Of a stretch of DNA of 64,000 nt, positions 37,204 to 46,920 are shown piece by piece. Position 1 is the first letter of the stretch, and each line of letters starts with the position of its first letter. This DNA is from [Mycobacterium] stephanolepidis. Lineage in GTDB: Bacteria > Actinomycetota > Actinomycetes > Mycobacteriales > Mycobacteriaceae. Made by a program: the position numbers and the translations under genes. The DNA lies in the NCBI RefSeq assembly GCF_002356335.1, contig NZ_AP018165.1, positions 558,001-622,000 on the forward strand, written 5' to 3'. The notes beneath the pieces were generated by a model. That model worked only from the letters and a program-made list of their open reading frames with translations. It searched no databases and had not been told where the DNA came from.

Positions 37204-37835
37204 AGCGAAAGAATGTCCCCGTACACGTTCACGCTGTCGTCGGACTTGTCGGTGTCGATCAGCGCCGTCGTGAAGAACCGGATGGAGACCGGTCCGCCGC
37301 AGGCGTCGACTTTCACATGGGCATCGTGAACCACGATTTCGCCGGTGCGTCCTTTGAGTGCCTTCTTGCCCAGCACGATGTTCTTGATGGTCCCCGGAAG
37401 CAGGTTGACCGAGATGCTCCCGTTGACCTCCGCATAGGGGCCGACCATGGCCAGCAGATTGCTGCCACCGGAGAAGCCGGGACTGACTCCCGCGTCGGCG
37501 CCGACGTCGACGCTTCCGCCCTCGCTGAGATCGATCTGGCAGCCCAGCTGCAGCCCCATGACGAGGGTGCCGGAGTTGACCGGAACCGCACCGTTGCCGT
37601 CGATGCTGGCGAGGGCCTTGCCGGTGACAAACCCCTCTCGTGTGAATGCTGTGGCGGCCATGTTCGGCACAGAGTTGATAGTCATCCGCGACAGCGCAGC
37701 ACTCAGATGCCAGCTGTCGTCGGTATCGGCCGACTGGCTGACGTCGGCGACCGGCAGCGGGTCTGCCACAGCCACTCCGGGGCCCGAGCACAGAAGTGAA
37801 ATTACAAGGGTGGCAACAGAAGTAAGTTTGCGCAC
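37200..37835 (-). CDS. MspA-family outer-membrane porin
   Basis: 211 residues with a signal peptide cleaved after about residue 24 (GPGVAVA-DP). The mature part has family features: TREGFVTGKALASIDG, GTLVMGLQLGCQIDL, NLLPGTIKNIVLGKKAL, VHDAHVKVDACGGPVSIR and the C-terminal DSVNVYGDILSL. MspA-like proteins form octameric channels in the mycobacterial outer membrane for small hydrophilic solutes. Two cysteines (LGCQI and DACGG) could form a disulfide, unlike MspA itself. Pore-constriction residues cannot be assigned safely by eye. It heads a two-gene operon. Confidence 0.85.
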   Translation of the reverse strand: MRKLTSVATLVISLLCSGPGVAVADPLPVADVSQSADTDDSWHLSAALSRMTINSVPNMAATAFTREGFVTGKALASIDGNGAVPVNSGTLVMGLQLGCQIDLSEGGSVDVGADAGVSPGFSGGSNLLAMVGPYAEVNGSISVNLLPGTIKNIVLGKKALKGRTGEIVVHDAHVKVDACGGPVSIRFFTTALIDTDKSDDSVNVYGDILSL

Positions 37836-37985
37836 GGACCCGCCTCATGCAGTAGGGGTGGCCAAGCTCAGTGATCCGGCGATGAGCGTATTGACCCCTG
37901 CTGTGGGATTCCTGGTATCGAACACCGGGAGAACTGTGAATAAGGCAGGCTGGGCAGCGCGGTGGATCTGGGGCAGGATGCGTGT

Positions 37986-38900
37986 GTGACCGCACACTGG
38001 ACCACCGCCGACATTCCCGACCAGGCTGGACGCGTCGCCATCATCACCGGTGCCAACACCGGACTGGGCCTGGAGACGGCCCGCGCGTTGGCGGCCGCGG
38101 GGTCGCAGGTGGTTCTTGCGGTCCGCGATCTGGACAAGGGTGCTGCCGCTGTCGAAGAGATCGGGAAGGCCGCGCCCGCAGGCAACGTGGCGCTGCAGCG
38201 CCTGGATCTGTCTTCACTCTCGGATATCCGTTCTGCTGCTGAACAATTGGGCGCCAAATATCCACAGATCGATCTGCTCATCAATAACGCCGGAGTGATG
38301 TATCCGCCGAAGGGCAACACCGCGGACGGGTTTGAGCTGCAGTTCGGCACCAACCATCTGGGACATTTCGCCCTTACCGGTCTGCTGCTGGAGAACCTGA
38401 CGGCGGTGCGTGGCTCGCGCGTCGTAACCGTCAGTAGTAACGGCCATAAGTTCAGGGCTGCAATACATTTCGATGACTTGCAGTGGGAACGCAGTTACAC
38501 TCGGGTGGGGGCTTACGCCCAGTCCAAACTCGCCAATCTCTTGTTCACCTACGAGCTGCAGCGGCGCCTTGAAGCCGCGGGGGCGGAGACGGCGGCGTTG
38601 GCCGCGCATCCCGGTGCGTCGGGTACCGAGTTGATGCGTCACATCACGTTCGGTCCGGAGGCGCTCAGTGCGGCGGCGTTGAAACTGGCCCAGAGCCCGG
38701 CGATGGGCGCCTTGCCCAGTCTGCGTGCTGCTACGGACCCAACCGCCGTCGGTGGCCAGTACTACGGGCCTTCGGGCTTTGGGGAACTCCGCGGGTATCC
38801 GAAGGTGGTGAAGTCCACTAGGCAGTCACATGATCGGGCTCTGCAACAACGGCTTTGGTCTGTCTCGGAAGAACTGACGGGAGTGAAGTTCCCCGTCTAA
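37986..38900 (+). CDS. Short-chain dehydrogenase/reductase (retinol-dehydrogenase-like), copy 1
   Basis: 304 residues from a GTG reading MTAHWTTADIPDQAGR, chosen because the paralogue at 41726 begins MTKWSTTDIPDQTDR. The NAD(P) motif is ITGANTGLGLETA, the structural motif NNAGVM, and the active-site YxxxK is AYAQSKLANLL. The closest pattern is the mycobacterial Rv0439c/retinol dehydrogenase group. The substrate is unknown. The two SDR copies lie in inverted orientation on either side of a helicase gene. Confidence 0.87.
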   Translation: MTAHWTTADIPDQAGRVAIITGANTGLGLETARALAAAGSQVVLAVRDLDKGAAAVEEIGKAAPAGNVALQRLDLSSLSDIRSAAEQLGAKYPQIDLLINNAGVMYPPKGNTADGFELQFGTNHLGHFALTGLLLENLTAVRGSRVVTVSSNGHKFRAAIHFDDLQWERSYTRVGAYAQSKLANLLFTYELQRRLEAAGAETAALAAHPGASGTELMRHITFGPEALSAAALKLAQSPAMGALPSLRAATDPTAVGGQYYGPSGFGELRGYPKVVKSTRQSHDRALQQRLWSVSEELTGVKFPV

Positions 38901-38973
38901 GCCCGTCCCTTCGACTGTCGACTCTCTGTGTCGCCGAGCGAGGGAATCACACGATAAGTCGACACTCGGCGGT

Positions 38974-40668
38974 TTAGAGCTCCCGATGCAGGGTGCGTAC
39001 GGCGACGATGCGTTCCTTGAGCTGATCGCGGGTGGCCGCGGCCACCGGGGGGCCTCCGCATCGCCTGCGCAGCTCGTTATGAATCCAGCCGTGCGGTTTA
39101 CCCGATTTGAAGTGTGTGGCCGACACCAGAGCATTGAGCTCGCGACGTAGCTCGCGCAGTTGGCCGTGTGTCGAAGTGATCTCCGGGGGCACCTCGCCGG
39201 AGGCGGTGCGCTTGGTGAGCTGCTCTTCTTGCCTGCGCCGCAACAGATCTCGCATCTGATTCGGATCGAGCAGGCCGGGAATGCCAAGATACTCGGCTTC
39301 CTCCTCGCTGCCCGCGGGCGTCGCGGTGCCAAAGGATGCCCCGTCGAAGATCACCTGATCCAGTTCGGCGCTGGCACTGAGCGATTCGAAGCCCTTCTCT
39401 TCCTCGCCCGGCTCGGTGCGCTTGCGCTCCACCGGCTCCTCATCGCCCATCGGTTCGCGATGCGGCTTGCCGAGCACGTGATTGCGCTGTTCTTCCAGCA
39501 GGCTGGCGAGCTCGAGCAACGTCGGCACCGAGGGCAGGAAGATACTCGCCGTTTCACCCGGTGTCCGGGAGCGCACGTACCGCCCGATGGCCTGGGCGAA
39601 GAACAGTGGGGTGGAGGCACTTGTCGCGTAGACGCCGACGGCCAGACGCGGCACGTCGACTCCCTCGGACACCATGCGCACGGCCACCAGCCACTCGCTG
39701 CCGTCGATGGCGAATTGGGCGATGCGGTCCGAGGATTTGGGATCGTCGGACAGCACCACGGTGGGTTCTCTACCGGTGATGGTGGTCAGCAGCTTCGCGT
39801 AGGCGCGGGCGGCCTTCTGATCGGAGGCGATGATCATGGCCCCGGCATCGGTCATGCCCCCGTTGCGTTTCTGCTGTAGCCGCGCGTGGGCGGCGCGCAG
39901 CACCGCGGGTATCCAGTCGCCGTTGGGGTCCAAGGTCGTGCGCCAGGCGCGTGCGGTCTGCTCGGCGGACAGCGGCTCGCCGAGACGGGCGGCATGTTCC
40001 TCGCCGGCACTGTCACGCCAACGAGCCTCGCCCGAGTACGCCATGAAGACCACGGGACGCACCACGCCGTCGGCCAGCGCCTCGGAGTAGCCGTAGGTGT
40101 GGTCGGCTTGCGAGCGCTGGAAGCCCGCGCCGTCGGGCTCGTAGTTGATGAAAGGGATGGGGCTGTCGTCACTGCGGAACGGGGTTCCGGTCAATGAGAG
40201 GCGCCGCGTCGCGTCGTCGAAGGCTTCGCGGACCGCTTCCCCCCAGCTTTTGGCATCTCCGGCGTGGTGGATCTCGTCGAAGATCACCAAAGTGCGGTGG
40301 TTCTCCGTGCGAACCCGGTGCCGGGTGGGGTGACTTGCCACCTGCGCATAGGTGACCACGACCCCGTGGTACTCCGAGGAGTTCTGTGCGTCCGAGTTGC
40401 TGAATCTCGGGTCCAGGGAGAGCCCGAAGGAGGTGGCCGACTGAGCCCACTGGACCTTGAGGTGTTCTGTCGGCACCACGACGGTGATCTTGTCGACCGT
40501 ACCGTCGGCCAGCAGCTCGGTAGCAATTCGCAGGGCAAACCTTGTTTTCCCTGATCCCGGGGTCGCGACCGCCAGGAAATCTCGGGGCTTGGCGGCCAAG
40601 TACCGCACTAATGCCCTGCGCTGCCAGCCCCGCAATGTATGGGTGCTGGGCACCTCTACAGCCCGCAC
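38974..40668 (-). CDS. Superfamily 2 DExH helicase
   Basis: 564 residues from a GTG with GAGGAG upstream. Helicase motifs are ATPGSGKTRFALRIATELL (I), VVTYAQV (Ib region), IFDEIHHAGD (II), LSLTGTPFRSD (III), VRMVSEGVDVPRL (V) and QAIGRYVRSR (VI), so both RecA-like domains are complete. A C-terminal extension of about 150 residues, Glu/Arg-rich and probably helical, follows motif VI. The pattern is nearest to XPB/RadD-like or type III restriction-like helicases, but no methylase or nuclease gene is adjacent. A DNA-repair role is likely but not shown. Confidence 0.85.
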   Translation of the reverse strand: MRAVEVPSTHTLRGWQRRALVRYLAAKPRDFLAVATPGSGKTRFALRIATELLADGTVDKITVVVPTEHLKVQWAQSATSFGLSLDPRFSNSDAQNSSEYHGVVVTYAQVASHPTRHRVRTENHRTLVIFDEIHHAGDAKSWGEAVREAFDDATRRLSLTGTPFRSDDSPIPFINYEPDGAGFQRSQADHTYGYSEALADGVVRPVVFMAYSGEARWRDSAGEEHAARLGEPLSAEQTARAWRTTLDPNGDWIPAVLRAAHARLQQKRNGGMTDAGAMIIASDQKAARAYAKLLTTITGREPTVVLSDDPKSSDRIAQFAIDGSEWLVAVRMVSEGVDVPRLAVGVYATSASTPLFFAQAIGRYVRSRTPGETASIFLPSVPTLLELASLLEEQRNHVLGKPHREPMGDEEPVERKRTEPGEEEKGFESLSASAELDQVIFDGASFGTATPAGSEEEAEYLGIPGLLDPNQMRDLLRRRQEEQLTKRTASGEVPPEITSTHGQLRELRRELNALVSATHFKSGKPHGWIHNELRRRCGGPPVAAATRDQLKERIVAVRTLHREL

Positions 40669-40814
40669 CCGTCAGACTCCTCACTGATTGGACTGCAGAC
40701 TAGCGCAACGGATTACGGGAGTGCATCCCGACGGGCGTGGCGGGCACCGCGTGTCGTGTCACCAGAGTGACAGTCGGCGACAATCAGCACAGTGCCCGCC
40801 TCTTTCCGTTCAGC

Positions 40815-41726
40815 TCACTTCACCGGGAAGACCACGTCGGTGAGTTCCTCAGATACCGACCACAACCGACGCTGCAAATCGAGGTCATAGGATTGCTCGC
40901 TCGATGCGACGACCTTGGGGTTACCGCGTTGTTCGGCGAATCCGTCCGGTCCGTAGTACTGGCCGCCCAGGGCTGCGGGGTCGGTGGCGGCCCGCAATGT
41001 GGGCAGCGCACCCATATCCGCCCCCTGGACCAGCAATGGCGCCACGACGTTGAAAACGGCCCGGACCCACAGCGGGGAGTTGCGGGCCAGCTCGGTGTTG
41101 GAGCCGCCGGGGTGTGCGGCCAGGGCTGCCGTATTGGTGCCAGCCAGGCGCCGCTGCAGTTCGTAGGTGAACAACAGGTTGGCCAGCTTCGACTGCCCAT
41201 AGGCCGCGACCCGGTTGTAGTCGCGTTCCCATTGCAGGTCATCGAAGTGGATTCCGGCGCGAATGCGGTGCCCGATGCTGGAGACGGTCACCACGCGTGA
41301 ACCTTCGACGGGTAGCAGGTGGTCCAGGAGCAGGCCGGTGAATGCGTAGTGACCCAGGTGATTGGTGCCGAACTGCAGCTCGAAGCCGTCGGCGGTGGTG
41401 GACTTCTCCGTCCACATGACCCCGGCGTTGTTGATCAGCAGGTCGATCTTGTCGTAGCGCGACTTGAGCTCGTCAGTGGCCCGACGTACGGATTCCAGTG
41501 AGGAAAGGTCCAACGGCTGCAGGGTCACGTCGGCGTTCGAGTGGGCCGCGGTGATCGCGTCGGCTGCGGCCTTTCCCTTCTCTGTGTTGCGCACCGCGAG
41601 TACGACGTGGGCGCCGTGCGCGGCGAGCGCCTTGGCTGTCTCCAGCCCGAGGCCGGTGTTGGCACCGGTGATGATCGCGACGCGGTCGGTCTGATCGGGG
41701 ATGTCGGTGGTACTCCATTTGGTCAT
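40815..41726 (-). CDS. Short-chain dehydrogenase/reductase, copy 2 (Rv0439c-like)
   Basis: 303 residues from the ATG reading MTKWSTTDIPDQTDRV, with AAGGAG upstream; an extended start at 41996 crosses the intergenic region and is rejected. Motifs are ITGANTGLGLETA, NNAGVM and AYGQSKLANLL. In Mtb Rv0439c lies directly beside groEL2; here the TetR and sigma-factor genes lie between. It diverges from a TetR gene with an imperfect palindrome in the shared region, so that regulator probably controls it. Confidence 0.88.
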   Translation of the reverse strand: MTKWSTTDIPDQTDRVAIITGANTGLGLETAKALAAHGAHVVLAVRNTEKGKAAADAITAAHSNADVTLQPLDLSSLESVRRATDELKSRYDKIDLLINNAGVMWTEKSTTADGFELQFGTNHLGHYAFTGLLLDHLLPVEGSRVVTVSSIGHRIRAGIHFDDLQWERDYNRVAAYGQSKLANLLFTYELQRRLAGTNTAALAAHPGGSNTELARNSPLWVRAVFNVVAPLLVQGADMGALPTLRAATDPAALGGQYYGPDGFAEQRGNPKVVASSEQSYDLDLQRRLWSVSEELTDVVFPVK

Positions 41727-41780
41727 GGGGGCTCCTTGGGTAATATCTCCAGTAACCGGGGCGGCTACTCCGCTTACGAA

Positions 41781-41804
41781 TATACGGAACGTACGCCCCG
41801 TTTT
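41781..41804. promoter_or_regulatory. Candidate TetR operator between SDR and tetR
   Basis: An imperfect inverted repeat centred on GTAC (left half TATACGGAAC, right half GCCCCGTTTT) pairs at 7 of 10 positions per arm. Its place between the divergent SDR and TetR starts is typical for a local TetR operator. Evidence is symmetry and position only. Confidence 0.35.
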
Positions 41805-41837
41805 GTCAAGGCGTGTCGGAACCTCGAGGAGTGTGAG

Positions 41838-42401
41838 ATGGATCAACCTGCCCGGCCCCTGCGCGCTGACGCCGCCCGCAACCGTGCGCGGGTCCTTGAG
41901 GTTGCCTATCAAACGTTCGCCGAGGAGGGCCTTGGCGTCCCGATCGACGAGATCGCGCGGCGCGCGGGAGTGGGTGCCGGGACCGTCTACCGGCATTTTC
42001 CGGCCAAGGAGGACCTGTATCGGGCCGTTGCGGAAGATCGGATGAGCACGGTGATCGGCAAGGGGCGCGAGCTACTGGAGTCGGCCGACCCGGGTGAGGC
42101 GCTGTTCGGATTCCTACGCGTGATGGTCGAGTGGGGCGGGACCGATCAAGGATTGGTGGACGCCCTGGCCGGCGCAGGTGTCAGTGTCGAAGCTCTTATC
42201 CCGCAGATCGAGGAATCCTTCTATGCGGTCCTGGGCGATTTGGTGCGGGCTGCACAGCAGGCGGGCACGGTGCGCTCCGACATCGGCGTGCACGAGGTAA
42301 AGGCACTCCTGGTCGGCTGTCAGGCCATGCAGAGCTACAACAAAGAGGTCTCACAGCAGGTCACCGACGTTGTCTTTGACGGGCTGCGGCCGCGTCGTTA
42401 G
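41838..42401 (+). CDS. TetR-family transcriptional regulator
   Basis: 187 residues from the ATG reading MDQPARPLRADAARNRARV, with GAGGAG a few bases upstream. The helix-turn-helix is VPIDEIARRAGVGAGTVYRH, followed by FPAKEDLYRAVAEDR. The C-terminal ligand domain is helical with no recognised ligand signature. Divergent placement next to the SDR suggests it represses that gene and itself in response to a substrate of the enzyme. Longer readings upstream run through the promoter region. Confidence 0.9.
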   Translation: MDQPARPLRADAARNRARVLEVAYQTFAEEGLGVPIDEIARRAGVGAGTVYRHFPAKEDLYRAVAEDRMSTVIGKGRELLESADPGEALFGFLRVMVEWGGTDQGLVDALAGAGVSVEALIPQIEESFYAVLGDLVRAAQQAGTVRSDIGVHEVKALLVGCQAMQSYNKEVSQQVTDVVFDGLRPRR

Positions 42402-42452
42402 GCACAGGCGGGTAAGAAATTGGCCCGGTCGCAGGCAAGCCGTGTTCGCAGC

Positions 42453-42680
42453 TCAAGGTTGCCGTTCGCGAAAGCCGGCGAGCAGTCTCTCTCGCAGAGC
42501 CTCACTGGGGCCGTCCTGCGGTATCTGGCTCAAGATCGACACGGTGGACTTGTACTGGTTCAGGTAGTTCACGCATCCGTCGCACTCCAACAGGTGTGCC
42601 TCAAGCTTCGCGCGCTTGACCGGTGATAGTGAATTGTCCAGGTACTCCGTGATCAGTTCGACGAGATCGTCGCAGTTCAT
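42453..42680 (-). CDS. Zinc-type anti-sigma factor (ZAS domain)
   Basis: 75 residues with the ZAS motif His29-x3-Cys33-x2-Cys36 (HLLECDGC) and an additional Cys3 (MNCDDL), the ligand set of RsrA-like redox or metal sensing anti-sigma factors. No membrane segment is present, so it is cytosolic. The ATG directly follows the stop of the ECF sigma gene with no gap, which implies coupled translation and a cognate pair. Thiol oxidation or metal loss would be the expected release signal; this is inference from the family. Confidence 0.88.
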   Translation of the reverse strand: MNCDDLVELITEYLDNSLSPVKRAKLEAHLLECDGCVNYLNQYKSTVSILSQIPQDGPSEALRERLLAGFRERQP

Positions 42681-43310
42681 TTAGCTCACGTCCTTCATGT
42701 AGTCCTCAAGCCCTTGGCGCACTGCCGCCCGTCCGCGATGCAGGAGCACGCGTTGGTTGGCCGAGGTGATTCCCAGGTGTTGGGCGACCTCCTTCGAGTC
42801 GAGTCCCAGTAGGTCGCGCATCGTCACCACAACGCGCTGCATCTCCGGCAGCCCGTCGAGTTGCAGAACGACATGGGCGACCAGCTCTTCGGAGAGCACC
42901 AGGTTCTCCGGCGTCTCGGGAAACGAATGAGGGGCGGCGTCGTCGCGCCAGTGGCCCACCCACTCGCCGGTGTCCTGGAAACGGCCCGGGTCGACGGTCC
43001 CTCCGGTAAATGCCGCAATGGCCTTCGCGGTATCGCGACGTTCGCGGCTGCCCCGTTCTTTGGCGATGTTGATCAGGATGGTGAACAGCCAGGTGCGCAG
43101 TGACGATCGACCTTCGAAGGCGCCGATGCCCTTGCACAACGCGAGCCAGGTCTCCTGCACCACCTCCTCGGCGATCTCGCGGCTTCTCACATAACTGCGC
43201 GCGAGGTGCAGCATCGCGGGAGTATGCGCGTCCACAACCTGCGCGAATGCCCCCTCGTCGCCGGTTTGTAGCGAAGCGACGAGGGCTGCTTCAGCGTCGC
43301 GTGAGTGCAT
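42681..43310 (-). CDS. ECF-family RNA polymerase sigma factor
   Basis: 209 residues from the ATG reading MHSRDAEAALVASLQTGDE. Region 2 includes ARSYVRSREIAEEVVQETWL and FEGRSSLRTWLFTILINIAK, and region 4 includes LPEMQRVVVTMRDLLGLDSK with the helix-turn-helix EVAQHLGITSANQRVLLHRG. The middle order is DUF417 membrane gene, sigma, anti-sigma, all on the minus strand with overlaps of 20 and 0 bases, so the membrane protein is a likely regulon member or sensor. An alternative start at 43349 lies inside the DUF417 gene. Confidence 0.9.
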   Translation of the reverse strand: MHSRDAEAALVASLQTGDEGAFAQVVDAHTPAMLHLARSYVRSREIAEEVVQETWLALCKGIGAFEGRSSLRTWLFTILINIAKERGSRERRDTAKAIAAFTGGTVDPGRFQDTGEWVGHWRDDAAPHSFPETPENLVLSEELVAHVVLQLDGLPEMQRVVVTMRDLLGLDSKEVAQHLGITSANQRVLLHRGRAAVRQGLEDYMKDVS

Positions 43311-43767
43311 CGACCAAGGTCCAGGCGGAGATGCCGAGGAGTGCGACATCCTTGATCAGGAATTGCCCGGTCGAGGACAGCACCGGGAACCCCCCGGCCG
43401 CGCTCTCGAACACCCCCGGTGTGCTGACCAGAAAGCTCACAGTCGTGGCGAACATGCCGATGGCCATGAGGCTGCCGACGGCTGAGAGCCGGGGCAACCA
43501 CGGCTTGACGGACAGCAGGACTGCGATCGTGATTTCCACGATTCCGAGTAGCGATGAGAACGCGGTGACCGAGAAGATGGTGTACACCCAGGACGTCAGC
43601 GGACTGTGGGACACCAGCGGCACGATGCCGTTGGCCTCGAATTCGGTGAACTTCAGCATGCCGATCCACGCGATGACGATCGCGAGCCCATAACGCGCCA
43701 GGGCGACCCCGCCGCGCGCCAACGGCGCATCCGGTTCGATGTGACGCTGAAGCTGTGCGGTGATCAT
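43291..43767 (-). CDS. DUF417 (YkgB/RclC-like) inner-membrane protein
   Basis: 158 residues with four membrane segments, including GLAIVIAWIGMLKFTEFEA and the family signature NGIVPLVSHSPLTSWVYTIF. DUF417 contains E. coli RclC of the reactive-chlorine-resistance operon. Here it is the first gene of an operon with an ECF sigma factor and a zinc-type anti-sigma factor, which suggests an oxidative or halogen stress module. The function is inferred from family and context only. Confidence 0.83.
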   Translation of the reverse strand: MITAQLQRHIEPDAPLARGGVALARYGLAIVIAWIGMLKFTEFEANGIVPLVSHSPLTSWVYTIFSVTAFSSLLGIVEITIAVLLSVKPWLPRLSAVGSLMAIGMFATTVSFLVSTPGVFESAAGGFPVLSSTGQFLIKDVALLGISAWTLVDALTRR

Positions 43768-43946
43768 TGCTACTCCTCTGCCGATGGGGATGGTGACACG
43801 ACTGAGTGGTCTGCGGGACGCAAAGCGTTACAGCACGGGCGTGAAACCGGAGCGCACGATGTGGCATCGATGTCCGTCCACATCACCACGGTTTTTAATC
43901 TGGAGCCGAGGTCGTGTCTATTCCGCGCGAGGAATAGACAATCGAC

Positions 43947-43973
43947 CTTGCACTCGCCATGGTCGAGTGCTAA
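43947..43973. promoter_or_regulatory. CIRCE element 1 (HrcA operator) upstream of groEL2
   Basis: The right arm GAGTGCTAA is perfect. The left arm CTTGCACTC differs from TTAGCACTC at two outer positions. The spacer is the usual 9 bases. HrcA binds CIRCE and represses chaperone genes until heat shock. Confidence 0.8.
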
Positions 43974-43981
43974 AAATGGCA

Positions 43982-44008
43982 TTGGCACTCACGACCGGTG
44001 AGTGCTAG
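43982..44008. promoter_or_regulatory. CIRCE element 2 upstream of groEL2
   Basis: TTGGCACTC, 9-base spacer, GAGTGCTAG: near-perfect CIRCE arms, 8 bases after element 1 and 104 bases before the groEL2 start. Two CIRCE copies are known from other mycobacterial groEL genes. Otherwise the 345 bases between DUF417 and groEL2 contain only the promoter and leader. Confidence 0.85.
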
Positions 44009-44064
44009 GCCGGGACGGTGAGGCCGCAGCCCACACAGCTGCGTCCGTCCGTCGCGGGCACTGA

Positions 44065-45738
<1,674 letters not shown>

Positions 45739-45751
45739 GTCCTGTAACGAA

Positions 45752-45788
45752 AAAAGACCCGGTCTGCGTCATGCAGGCCGGGTCTTTT
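45752..45788 (+). terminator. Rho-independent terminator after groEL2
   Basis: AAAAGACCCGG pairs with CCGGGTCTTTT, extended by TCTGC/GCAGG with one wobble, loop GTCAT, and ends in TTTT. It begins 14 bases after the groEL2 stop. The flanking A and T tracts make it potentially bidirectional for the convergent gene at 45881. Confidence 0.88.
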
Positions 45789-45880
45789 CGTTGGTGACTC
45801 CGTGCGCCGAGTGGGAATCTGGCGTGGGAAATCGGCTCGAGTCTCTCGTGAGATTCCCGCTCGGCTTGCGGCGCAGAGGT

Positions 45881-46849
45881 TTACACCGGTGCTGGTGCGA
45901 TGACGCCGCCGGTGAGACGCCGGTAGGTGTAGACGTGAATCAGGCCGGAAAGGGCCGCAATCGTCGGGTAGGCGATGATGCCGCCCAAGCCGCAGGTGAT
46001 GAATGTCGCTGCGACGCCGGCGAAGGCAACCGCCAAGGTGATCAGGAACACGAGCAAGGCCTGTGCCAGATTGTCTTTGACGATCTGAAAGCTGGCTTTG
46101 ATCGCATCGACGGGGCCCAGGCCGCGGTCGATGGCGAAGAACACGGCGTACTGGGCGAAGAACCCGAAGATGATTCCGCCGATGATCAGGAAGCTTCCGA
46201 TCAGAACTCCGAGCGCGACCAGGAGCGCGGTTCCCGCGTAGGCGCCGAAACTGCGGGCGCGGAAGAAGGTTCCGAAACTCACGGGCTTACCATCGGCGAC
46301 ATCGAGATTGGCGCTGACGATGCAGGCGCCCACGTAGAGGCTGACGGCGAACACCACTGCGTACAGCAGGATGATGATGGCGATAGCTCCGCCGGAGAAC
46401 TCGGGTCCCTCATATGAGTATGAGTACGAGGAGCTTGAGTCACCGCCGTAACCGCTGGTGCTGGTCTGCGGCAGGCTGGCGATCAGAATCGCGTAGACGA
46501 TCCCGAACGGCACACCGATCGCAAGGAACCAGACGAGATACGGCGGAATGAAGGTCCCGAAGCGTTTGGTGACCTGTGCCCACGACCAGCTCCACGACTC
46601 ACCGGCGTTGAACGGTCCCTGCGGTGGCCATGGCGCCTGCGGCGGATAGCCGTAGCCGGCAGGCGGGTATCCCTGGGGTGGGGGCGGGAATTGTCCACCC
46701 GGGTACTGGGGGGCTCCCGGTGGGGGACCCGGCTGGTACCCGGGTTGATATCCGGGCGGCGGGGGCGGCTGGTACCCCGGGGGTGGCTGATATGGGTCGT
46801 ACGCTGACGGATCGCCCGCTGCGGGCGGCTCCTGTGGTGGGTAAGTCAC
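45881..46849 (-). CDS. Membrane protein with Pro/Tyr/Gly-rich N-terminus
   Basis: 322 residues from a GTG. The first 85 residues are Pro/Gln/Tyr/Gly repeats (YQPPPPPGYQPGYQPGPPPG). A linker WSWSWAQVTKRFGTFIPPYL leads to about five membrane helices with a Ser/Tyr-rich loop (GGDSSSSYSYSYEGPEFSG). Similar architectures are common in actinobacteria (DUF-type proteins annotated as proline-rich membrane protein) without known function. The ending VYTYRRLTGGVIAPAPV resembles YciC/DUF975-like membrane proteins. Convergent with groEL2 over the shared terminator. Confidence 0.75.
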   Translation of the reverse strand: MTYPPQEPPAAGDPSAYDPYQPPPGYQPPPPPGYQPGYQPGPPPGAPQYPGGQFPPPPQGYPPAGYGYPPQAPWPPQGPFNAGESWSWSWAQVTKRFGTFIPPYLVWFLAIGVPFGIVYAILIASLPQTSTSGYGGDSSSSYSYSYEGPEFSGGAIAIIILLYAVVFAVSLYVGACIVSANLDVADGKPVSFGTFFRARSFGAYAGTALLVALGVLIGSFLIIGGIIFGFFAQYAVFFAIDRGLGPVDAIKASFQIVKDNLAQALLVFLITLAVAFAGVAATFITCGLGGIIAYPTIAALSGLIHVYTYRRLTGGVIAPAPV

Positions 46850-46920
46850 CGATTCAGGCTAGCAATGAACATGTTTGCTGAGCCGGGAATTCGCGGGTGT
46901 CGCAGTGTCGCGGGCCGTGG

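Noticed and set aside
37962..37985. Upstream GTG for SDR copy 1 adding eight residues
   Set aside because: The paralogue at 41726 aligns from the GTG at 37986, and the extra residues have no counterpart.
36835..37995. 386-codon frame covering the porin region
   Set aside because: Only the last 122 codons, after the porin stop, form a sensible secreted protein; the upstream part lies out of frame over the MspA-like gene.
46624..46881. Repeats in the Pro/Tyr-rich N-terminus as possible DNA repeats or CRISPR
   Set aside because: The repetition is codon-level low complexity (PPGYQP units) in a real gene, with no regular spacer structure. No CRISPR array is visible anywhere in the window.
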